A DNA stretch of 6,794 nt from JBBIND01 sp037444075 (lineage in GTDB: Bacteria > Acidobacteriota > Terriglobia > Bryobacterales > Bryobacteraceae): positions 1-6,794 of the forward strand of contig JBBIND010000110.1 of NCBI GenBank assembly GCA_037444075.1, given 5' to 3'. Each line of letters begins with the position of its first letter. Position 1 is the stretch's first letter. Below, piece after piece: positions 1 through 5,668 of the stretch. Under the pieces are notes generated by a model. It ran no database searches and was not told the origin of the DNA. It was given only the letters and a program-made list of their open reading frames with translations. The position numbers and the translations under genes are program-made.

Positions 1-134
1 CCTGCGGGTCGTAGCCGCGGCCGCGGCGCGCTGAGAGTTCGTCGGCCGGCAACAGGCAGGCGGCCGCCAAAACCACAACCGGGAATGCTTTCCAGTTCAA
101 TGGCACCATCCTACTCTACTACCGCGAGGAACCA

Positions 135-1181
135 ATGGCGTGGTACGCTACAAGACCGCTCCCAACTATGGCCCGCCTGCCTTCCTTGCCGTCGCGCCGC
201 GTTTCCATCAGGCGCTGGCTGGCCGTTCTGCTGGTCATGCCCGCGCTGGCGCCGGCAGCGTTCTCTCAAATGGCGTGGCGGGCCGAGGGAACCCTGCTTC
301 TTCCCGGCCCGGCCGGCGCGTTCGACGAAACCGCCGTAAAGGACCCCAGCATCGTCAACCACGACGGCAGGTGGCACCTCTTCTACACCGCTCGCGGCCG
401 CGGCGAGTACACCATCGGTTACGTTCAGGCGTTGAATCTGGAGGACTTAGCGGCCGCACCGCGGCATCAGCTCGCGCAGTTGCGGGGTGCGGACACGCTC
501 TACGCCGCTGCCCCGCAGGTCTTCTATTTCCGTCCTCACAGGCTCTGGTACATGATCTTCCAGAACCGGGACGCCAACTACCAGCCGGTGTTTTCGACGA
601 CAGAGACCTTGTCCGAGCCCTCGTCATGGAGCGCTCCGCGCCCGCTCGTTGAGAAGAATGATGAAGCCAAGTGGATCGACTTCTGGGTCATCTGTGACAA
701 CGAACGCGCTTTCCTTTTCTATACCCGGCAGCAGCGTGAGGTGTATCAGATGACCACACCGGTCTCCCAGTTCCCTGAGGGTTTTGCCGGAGCGCGCAGG
801 GTGTTCGGTCCAGTCCACGAAGCCGCGCACATCTACAGGGTCAAGGGTGACCGGCCACGGTTCTGGATGCTGTTTGAGGACAATCATGGCGACCGGCGAA
901 GCTATGGCTTGGCGGTTGCATCCCGATTGGACGGTCCCTGGGAACTATTCCGAAGAGAAATCGCCACCGGCGGCAACCTGCGTTTTCCACCCGGAGCCGA
1001 GGCTTGGACCGCCGAAGTCTCGCATGGGGAATTGCTCCGCAGCGGGTTTGATGAAACGCTCGAAGTGGACCCGGTCAACCTCAGATTCCTGGTTCAGGGC
1101 ATGCCCCTGGGCCTGCACAAAGGTAGCTATCCATCGCTGCCTTGGCGACTCGGCATTCTGCGGGCGGCCGGCTTTCAATGA
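135..1181 (+). CDS. Secreted GH62-family alpha-L-arabinofuranosidase
   Basis: Predicted exported glycoside hydrolase that removes alpha-L-arabinofuranosyl side chains from arabinoxylan or arabinan. The N-terminus has a basic stretch (RRVSIRR, about residues 21-27), a hydrophobic core (about 28-42) and a likely signal peptidase site near AFS-Q (44/45). The mature part of about 300 residues is one five-bladed propeller-type catalytic domain with no carbohydrate-binding module. GH62 hallmarks occur in order: KDPSIV (D70, expected general base), AAPQVFYF (124-131), WIDFWVICD (D182, expected pKa-modulating Asp), VHEAAHIY (E229, expected general acid), SHGELLRSG (296-304, His likely at the metal site) and PWRLGIL near the C-terminus. 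The triad is assigned by analogy with clan GH-F (GH43/GH62). The ATG at 135 has GAGGA at 126-130; an internal ATG at 168 would give a more usual signal peptide but has no SD. A GH43-like activity is the main alternative. Confidence 0.9.
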   Translation: MAWYATRPLPTMARLPSLPSRRVSIRRWLAVLLVMPALAPAAFSQMAWRAEGTLLLPGPAGAFDETAVKDPSIVNHDGRWHLFYTARGRGEYTIGYVQALNLEDLAAAPRHQLAQLRGADTLYAAAPQVFYFRPHRLWYMIFQNRDANYQPVFSTTETLSEPSSWSAPRPLVEKNDEAKWIDFWVICDNERAFLFYTRQQREVYQMTTPVSQFPEGFAGARRVFGPVHEAAHIYRVKGDRPRFWMLFEDNHGDRRSYGLAVASRLDGPWELFRREIATGGNLRFPPGAEAWTAEVSHGELLRSGFDETLEVDPVNLRFLVQGMPLGLHKGSYPSLPWRLGILRAAGFQ

Positions 1182-1209
1182 CACGCTGGGCCTATACTGT
1201 GATACCAGG

Positions 1210-1218
1210 TGGTACAAT
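1210..1218 (+). promoter_or_regulatory. Candidate extended -10 promoter with overlapping dyad
   Basis: The gap between the GH62 gene and the radical SAM gene contains TGG followed by TACAAT (1213-1218), which matches TATAAT at five of six bases and has the TG of an extended -10. No convincing -35 lies 16-18 bp upstream, as expected for this promoter class. A small dyad, TACCA-GG-TGGTA (1203-1214), overlaps it and could be a regulator site. Transcription would start near 1225, leaving a leader of roughly 110 nt before the ATG at 1337. This is based on pattern matching only. Confidence 0.35.
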
Positions 1219-1336
1219 CCGAACAGCTTAGCAAAATTGCCCTGCAAGACTCGCCGGCCGCTACAGACAACCCACCCCGGCGTCTGGGACTATATGAAAG
1301 CTGGCATACCAGAGCATAACTGAGACCGGGAGGGTC

Positions 1337-2932
1337 ATGAAAATCCTTCTGTACAATCCGGACAACGGTGTGACGCGGAACTTCATGCCCCACCTGTGGA
1401 TGTTCCTGCTCCAGGCGCTCACGCCGCCCGAGCACGAAGTTCTGCTCATCGACGGCAACACCCGGCCGCTCAACGATGAGGACATCGTCCGTTTTGCTAC
1501 CGACAGCGGGGTAGGTCTGGTAGGCATAGGGGCAATGACACGCATGATTGCCAAGGCCTACCGCGTTGGCGACGCGCTGCGCGCTGCCGGCATTCCGGTC
1601 GTGATGGGAGGCCCACACGTGACCGCCATTCCCGGCGAGGCTCTGGGCCGCGACGGTGGACCGCGCCACTGCGACGCCGTAGCCATCGGCGAGGCCGACG
1701 AAACCTGGCCGAAGATCGTCGAGGATGCCGCCAAGGGGCAATTGAAGGAGCTTTACGCGCCCGTGGACGAATTCGGTCTGGAACGGAAGCCGGGTCTCCA
1801 CGAATACCCGGCTATTCCGTGGGAGCGTCTGGATCTGGAGCAATTCAACCGAATCCCGCCGTTCGTGCGACGCGTCATGGCTCATTTCGAGACCGGCTGG
1901 GAGACGTTCCACATCGTCCCGGTGGAGTCAGGCCGCGGCTGCCCGTACGGCTGCGACTTCTGCACCGTCACGGGCTTCTTTGGTGACTCGATACGCTTCC
2001 GCACCAACCAGAGCATCGTCGACGAGATGCTGCGGCTGAAAGAGCGCTCGCAGCGGACGAAAGGCAAGATCGCCGTCTTCTTCGTGGACGACAATTTCGC
2101 CATCAACGTGAAGCGCACGAAATCCCTTCTGCGCGACATCATCGACGCGGGAGCCCAACTGTCCTGGGTAGGCCAAATCAGCGCAAACCTCCTGCGTGAC
2201 GATGAACTGGTGGACCTGATAGCCGACTCCGGCGGCAAATGGATTTTCGTCGGCATGGAGTCGCTCGACCCGGTCAACCTGGCCAGCGTGAGCAAGAGCT
2301 TCAGCAAACCCCACGAGTACGCCTCCGCTCTCGAGCGCCTGGCGCGGCGCAATGTGTACGCCATCACGTCGTTCATTTTCGGGCTGGATCACGATACGCC
2401 GGGCGTCGGCGAGCGTACCGTTGGACAGATCAGCGAGTGGCCCGCCGGACTGCCGGTCTTCGGCCAGATCACGCCGTACCCGGGGACGCCCCTATACACC
2501 CGGCTGGAGAGCGAGGGTCGGCTGACACGGCCGAAGCACTGGCTGGACTTCGCGCCCTTCCGAATGGCTCACACTCCCCTGCGGATGAGCGTTGAAGGGG
2601 TTCAAACCGAGGTTTTGCGCGCCTGGGAGGCTGCCTATAGCCCCGCAGCGATGAGCAAAACCATGGACTGGCTGGAAGATAAGCCGGCGCCTTACAAGAT
2701 CAGCCATTTACTGGCGCGCCTTTTCTTCCGGGGCATCTACTTCCCACAGAAGACGGCCTGGTCCTGGCTGAAACTGATAGCGAGCAACCGGCGTACGATT
2801 GTCCGCGTTATCAGGGATTGCTTCCGCAAATGGAACGGCAGCGCGCCGACGGGAACGCAGCTTCAGTTCGAGACAGGGTCGAGGGATCAGCTCTCAACGC
2901 CCAAGGCCCCCTCGCCTAGCGGCGCGGACTAG
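1337..2932 (+). CDS. B12-binding-domain radical SAM protein of unknown substrate
   Basis: Cytoplasmic radical SAM enzyme. Residues 1-130 resemble the Rossmann-like cobalamin-binding domain of class B radical SAM methylases: MKILLYNP start, VVMGGPHVTAIPGEAL at 88-103, then CDAVAIGEADETWPKIVEDA at 112-131. There is no DxHxxG motif, which is common in this group and means no His ligand to cobalt can be predicted. The radical SAM core starts near 195 with GCPYGCDFC, giving C202, C206 and C209 (CX3CX2C) for the [4Fe-4S] cluster, followed by FFVDDNF (248-254) and WIFVGMES (302-309) on later barrel strands. Residues 420-500 are a helical C-terminal extension, and about 30 Ser/Pro-rich residues form a probably disordered tail. 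The start has GGGAGGG at 1328-1334, close to the ATG. Relatives methylate unactivated carbons or modify lipids, hopanoids or peptides, but no substrate can be assigned here. The class call is firm; the B12 use is likely but not certain. Confidence 0.88.
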   Translation: MKILLYNPDNGVTRNFMPHLWMFLLQALTPPEHEVLLIDGNTRPLNDEDIVRFATDSGVGLVGIGAMTRMIAKAYRVGDALRAAGIPVVMGGPHVTAIPGEALGRDGGPRHCDAVAIGEADETWPKIVEDAAKGQLKELYAPVDEFGLERKPGLHEYPAIPWERLDLEQFNRIPPFVRRVMAHFETGWETFHIVPVESGRGCPYGCDFCTVTGFFGDSIRFRTNQSIVDEMLRLKERSQRTKGKIAVFFVDDNFAINVKRTKSLLRDIIDAGAQLSWVGQISANLLRDDELVDLIADSGGKWIFVGMESLDPVNLASVSKSFSKPHEYASALERLARRNVYAITSFIFGLDHDTPGVGERTVGQISEWPAGLPVFGQITPYPGTPLYTRLESEGRLTRPKHWLDFAPFRMAHTPLRMSVEGVQTEVLRAWEAAYSPAAMSKTMDWLEDKPAPYKISHLLARLFFRGIYFPQKTAWSWLKLIASNRRTIVRVIRDCFRKWNGSAPTGTQLQFETGSRDQLSTPKAPSPSGAD

Positions 2933-3028
2933 CGAACCAGGAAGCGGCGGCGCACGTCTTTTGCTTTCTCCTGGCAGCGTACATCCTACAACCGCCACGG
3001 CCGCGGTGTGGCATCATAAAGCAATCCC

Positions 3029-4174
3029 GTGGATACCGTCCGACCTCAAACTGCTGAAGATCTCGCCGCCGCCTTGGCGGGAGCGGCGAGCGCCGGCCGC
3101 AGCATCACCGTGGGTGGCGCGTTCAGCAAGAACCATATGGGCGGCCCCGTCCGCCACACCGACGTGGTCATTTCCACTTCAGGCCTCAAACGTGTCCTTC
3201 AATACGAACCGCGGGATCTAACCATCAGCGTGGAAGCCGGCCTGCCCTTTGCGGAGTTGGAGCGCATCGCAGCCGCCGAGGGGCAGATGGCTCCGCTGGA
3301 TCCGCCCTATCACTACGCCGCCACCGTCGGCGGCGTAGTGGCGGCGAATTGCAGCGGCCCGCGCCGCCGGCTTTACGGAACGGCGCGTGACATGGTCATT
3401 GGCATGCAATTCGCCACCCTGGAAGGGAAACTCGTTTCGACCGGCGGCATGGTCGTGAAGAACGCTGCCGGGCTGGACTTGGCCAAGCTCATGGTAGGGT
3501 CCTTCGGGACGCTGGCGGCCATCAGCGTGGTCAACTTCAAACTGGTCCCCCTGCCAGAAGAGACGAGCACGTGGGTGGCCTCATTTGGCGAATTGTCTGA
3601 GGCCTTCTCGGTGCGGGACCGGATCCTGAAGAGCGTCTTGCAGCCCGACGCGCTCGATCTGCTGAACCCCCACGCGGCCGGGAGGTTGGATCTGGAAGGC
3701 TACGTCCTCCTCATGCAGGGCTCCGGGTCAAAGCGCGTGTTGACGCGCTACGGCGAAGCCCTGCCTTCCGCCACCCGGCTCGCCGGCAAAGAGGAAGCGA
3801 GCCTTTGGGAGCAGGTGCGCGAATTTGTACCGCATTTCCTCAGGGAACACGAAGCCGGGGCCGTCCTCCGTATAAGCTCATCCTTGCAGGACTTGAAGGA
3901 AATCATGGGGACCCTGCCCGTGCCGGGGGTGGCTCGCGCCGGCAACGGCGTCACCCAAGCCTGTTTCCCGGACTGCGACAGCGCCGCCCATTGGCTGAAG
4001 GACGCTCTGGCCAACGGGGTTCAGGCGGTCATCGAGAGCGTGCCTGCCGGCGGTTGCCCGGCCAGTGAACAGTGGCCGTCACCGGGATCGGATCTGACAA
4101 TCATGCGGAGGATCAAGGCGTTGTTCGACCCCGGCTACCTCCTCAACCGTGGAAGGTTGTATGGCCGTATCTGA
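3029..4174 (+). CDS. glcE: Glycolate oxidase FAD-binding subunit GlcE
   Basis: Second FAD-domain subunit of the GlcDEF glycolate oxidase, which oxidises glycolate to glyoxylate and passes electrons toward the quinone pool. It has the VAO/PCMH-type FAD-binding domain: a PP-loop variant GGAFSKNHMGG (29-39), DLTISVEAGLPFAELE (63-78), ATVGGVVAANCSGP (98-111), RLYGTARDMVIGMQ (114-127) and the GGMVVKNAAGLDLAKLMVGS stretch (139-158). The C-terminus ends with FDPGYLLNRGRL, the usual VAO-family ending. Length (381) is close to other GlcE proteins. It lacks the larger C-terminal substrate domain of GlcD. The GTG at 3029 is forced as the most upstream start because TAA at 3017-3019 lies in frame 12 nt upstream, and there is no Shine-Dalgarno sequence before it. 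The 3' end overlaps glcF by 14 bp, so the two are co-translated. A generic FAD-binding oxidase is the only alternative, and glcF next door argues against it. Confidence 0.92.
   Translation: MDTVRPQTAEDLAAALAGAASAGRSITVGGAFSKNHMGGPVRHTDVVISTSGLKRVLQYEPRDLTISVEAGLPFAELERIAAAEGQMAPLDPPYHYAATVGGVVAANCSGPRRRLYGTARDMVIGMQFATLEGKLVSTGGMVVKNAAGLDLAKLMVGSFGTLAAISVVNFKLVPLPEETSTWVASFGELSEAFSVRDRILKSVLQPDALDLLNPHAAGRLDLEGYVLLMQGSGSKRVLTRYGEALPSATRLAGKEEASLWEQVREFVPHFLREHEAGAVLRISSSLQDLKEIMGTLPVPGVARAGNGVTQACFPDCDSAAHWLKDALANGVQAVIESVPAGGCPASEQWPSPGSDLTIMRRIKALFDPGYLLNRGRLYGRI
3311..3340. repeat. Perfect 12-bp inverted repeat inside glcE
   Basis: CACTACGCCGCC at 3311-3322 and its exact reverse complement GGCGGCGTAGTG at 3329-3340 are separated by the six bases ACCGTC. 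In RNA this would be a strong G+C-rich hairpin in the middle of glcE. It encodes HYAATVGGVV (residues 95-104), part of the conserved FAD-binding segment, so much of the palindrome could come from codon choice for a conserved protein motif. No T-run follows it, so it is not a standard terminator. Confidence 0.85.
4151..4156 (+). promoter_or_regulatory. Ribosome binding site deciding the glcF start
   Basis: GGAAGG lies four bases before the ATG at 4161, inside the last codons of glcE. It supports ATG 4161 over the in-frame GTG at 4149, which would add only four residues (MEGC) and has no SD of its own. Confidence 0.55.
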
Positions 4175-5474
4175 AGCCCCATACATCGCCGGTCCTGCCC
4201 AGTTTGACCTGGATCGCTGCATTCATTGCGGGTTGTGCCTGAACGCCTGCCCGACGTACCGGGAGTTGGGGCTCGAGATGGATTCACCGCGCGGCCGTGT
4301 ATACCAGATGGCCCGGGTGACGAGCGGCGAAACCGGCGTCACGCCTGCTTACGTGGAGCACATCGGTTTGTGCCTGGCATGCCGCGCGTGCGAATCGGCC
4401 TGTCCTTCGGGCGTGCCGTACGGCCGCATGGTGGACCAGGCGCGCGCCACCATCGAAGCTTCCGTCAAACGGCCGGCTGCTGTAAGGCTGTTGCGAAAAC
4501 TGGTCTACAAACACCTGGTGGTTTCGCCGGCTGCCCTGAAAGCAGCAGCGGGTCTACTGTTCTTCTACCAGCGGTCCGGCTTGAGAAGGCTGGTGCGCGC
4601 GTCCGGCATCCTGCGCTATTTCGGCAAGTTGGGAAAGGCGGAGAGGCTCGCGCCGGAAGCCGAGTTCCCCAGCTTCTTCAAGCACTACGGCAAGGTGTAC
4701 AGTCCTGAAGGCCCGGTGCGCCACCGGGTGGCGCTGATGGGCGGTTGCATCGCCAATGTGACGTTTGCCCGGCTCAATGAGGCAACGCTGCGTGTGCTGC
4801 TCAACAACGGGTGCGAAGTGTCCATACCGGCGCACCAGACCTGCTGCGGGTCCCTGCACTCGCACGCCGGGATGGAAGAGGAAGCGCGGAAGCTGGCGCG
4901 GCACAACATCGACGCGTTGCTCGAGGGTGGCTTCGAAGCGATCATCACGAACGCCGCCGGCTGCGGGTGCGCCATGAAAGAGTACCGCGAGTTGCTGGCG
5001 TCGGAGCCCGCCTATGCCGAGCGAGCCCAACGCTTCTCCGCCCTGGTGCGCGACGTCAACGAGTTCCTTTCTTCGCTGGAGTTGGAGCCGCCCGGCCCGC
5101 TGCCCTGCGTGGTAACCTACCAGGACTCCTGCCACCTGGCCCACGGCCAGAAGATCCGCGCCGCGCCGCGCAAGTTGCTGTCTGCCATTCCACAATTGAA
5201 ACTTGTCGAGATGCCGCTTTCGGACCAGTGCTGCGGCAGCGCCGGAGTCTACAACGTCGTGCAGCAGGAGATGGCTGCGGCTATCCTGACGGGGAAGATG
5301 GCCAATGCGCAGTTGACCGGCGCGCAAATCATTGCCACCGCCAACCCGGGCTGTATGCTGCAATTGCGAGCCGGCGTCGAGCGGCATTCGACCGGCCAGA
5401 GAGTCGCTCACGTCGTCGAACTTCTGGACGAAGCCTATGCGCGGCGCCGCCGGCCGGGCGCAGAATCTTCCTGA
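4161..5474 (+). CDS. glcF: Glycolate oxidase iron-sulfur subunit GlcF
   Basis: Electron-transfer subunit of glycolate oxidase, 437 residues from the ATG used here (441 from a GTG at 4149). The N-terminal ferredoxin-like domain has two [4Fe-4S] motifs: CIHCGLCLNACP (C20, C23, C26, C30) and CLACRACESACP (C71, C74, C77, C81). Two CCG (cysteine-rich) domains follow: the first with C196, the CCG at 228-230 and GCGC (268/270); the second with C324 in DSCHLAHGQ, the CCG at 357-359 and C398 in NPGCMLQL. These domains, shared with HdrB, GlpC and LutA, bind metal clusters and link to the quinone side. All ligands are intact. Order and overlap with glcE are as in classical glc operons. Related paralogues (LutA, GlpC) are less likely because of the GlcE neighbour and the matching arrangement. 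GlcD is not encoded within the window. Confidence 0.93.
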   Translation: MAVSEAPYIAGPAQFDLDRCIHCGLCLNACPTYRELGLEMDSPRGRVYQMARVTSGETGVTPAYVEHIGLCLACRACESACPSGVPYGRMVDQARATIEASVKRPAAVRLLRKLVYKHLVVSPAALKAAAGLLFFYQRSGLRRLVRASGILRYFGKLGKAERLAPEAEFPSFFKHYGKVYSPEGPVRHRVALMGGCIANVTFARLNEATLRVLLNNGCEVSIPAHQTCCGSLHSHAGMEEEARKLARHNIDALLEGGFEAIITNAAGCGCAMKEYRELLASEPAYAERAQRFSALVRDVNEFLSSLELEPPGPLPCVVTYQDSCHLAHGQKIRAAPRKLLSAIPQLKLVEMPLSDQCCGSAGVYNVVQQEMAAAILTGKMANAQLTGAQIIATANPGCMLQLRAGVERHSTGQRVAHVVELLDEAYARRRRPGAESS

Positions 5475-5486
5475 GAAGTCTGGGCA

Positions 5487-5560
5487 GCCCACGGTCGCAA
5501 CTAGTGGAATCGCCCTGGGCCAACAGCGGGCCGGCTGCTGAAGTGGCGAAGACCGTGGGC
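5487..5560. repeat. 10-bp inverted repeat bracketing a 54-nt loop
   Basis: GCCCACGGTC (5487-5496) and its exact reverse complement GACCGTGGGC (5551-5560) lie 13 bp after the glcF stop. The spacer has further short self-complementary G+C-rich pieces (GCCC/GGGC near 5513-5520). A competing small hairpin TGGG-CAG-CCCA sits at 5481-5491. No T-run follows, so it is not a textbook intrinsic terminator. It could be a transcript-end structure, an untranslated regulatory RNA, or chance in G+C-rich DNA. Confidence 0.5.
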
Positions 5561-5597
5561 CTGATTCGCTCTACGGCACTTCGCTCCGCGGGCTTCC

Positions 5598-5626
5598 TTG
5601 ACAGGCCGCCCGGCATCGGTCATGAT
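5598..5626 (+). promoter_or_regulatory. Candidate sigma70-type promoter for the PHP gene
   Basis: A perfect -35 hexamer TTGACA (5598-5603) is followed after exactly 17 bp by CATGAT (5621-5626), which matches the -10 consensus at four of six positions. Transcription would begin near 5633, about 36 nt before the ATG at 5669. This suggests that the PHP gene is transcribed separately from glcEF. Confidence 0.5.
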
Positions 5627-5629
5627 GCC
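5612..5629. promoter_or_regulatory. Inverted repeat overlapping the -10 (possible operator)
   Basis: GGCATC (5612-5617) and GATGCC (5624-5629) are perfect inverted arms around GGTCAT. The right arm covers most of the candidate -10 hexamer, the position where a repressor would block transcription. Alternatively, as RNA, it is a weak hairpin followed by TTCTT and could help end the glcF transcript. The sequence does not decide between these. Confidence 0.35.
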
Positions 5630-5668
5630 TTCTTGCGTTGATTCCTTCCTGGAGGTTGGTTCAAGAGC

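Noticed and set aside
1..34. Possible 3' end of an upstream gene (frame 2, ending LRVVAAAAAR then TGA at 32-34).
   Set aside because: Ten codons of low-complexity CCGCGG-type sequence cannot support a gene; the frame may be open by chance.
35..134. Search for a promoter upstream of the GH62 gene (TTCCAG at 90-95 with TACTCT at 112-117).
   Set aside because: The -35 matches only two of six bases; too weak to call.
296..304. The A+C-rich stretch and the residue E299 (in SHGELLRSG) as the GH62 catalytic acid.
   Set aside because: In aligned GH62 proteins the equivalent of E299 can be Asp, while E229 in HEAAHIY matches the invariant Glu of the family, so E229 is preferred. The coordinates given here are residue numbers.
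1291..1296. TATATG as a -10 element close to the radical SAM start.
   Set aside because: No -35 or extended -10 TG accompanies it; the TACAAT element at 1213-1218 is a better candidate.
1175..1912. Minus-strand open frame of 245 codons opposite the radical SAM gene.
   Set aside because: No recognisable domain; it is antisense to a well-supported B12/radical SAM N-terminus and reads as a codon-bias shadow.
2937..3012. CCAGGA/TCCTGG (2937-2974) and GCCAC/GTGGC (2994-3012) as a terminator between the radical SAM gene and glcE.
   Set aside because: Short stems, a large loop in the first case and no T-run; not enough to call a terminator.
3001..3221. CRISPR, insertion sequence, tRNA or attachment-site signals anywhere in the window.
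   Set aside because: I looked for spaced direct repeats, transposase motifs, terminal inverted repeats with target duplications and tRNA-like cloverleaf ends and saw none; the interval given is only a placeholder for this whole-window negative.
4554..5492. Long open frame on the minus strand opposite glcF (312 codons).
   Set aside because: It lies entirely antisense to glcF, whose cysteine motifs are unmistakable. The translation is Arg/Gly/Val-rich with no recognisable motif, as expected for the shadow of a G+C-rich gene.
4811..5641. Open frame of 276 codons on the plus strand running past the end of glcF.
   Set aside because: It is out of frame with glcF, Arg-rich, without motifs or an SD, and only its last part leaves the glcF coding region.
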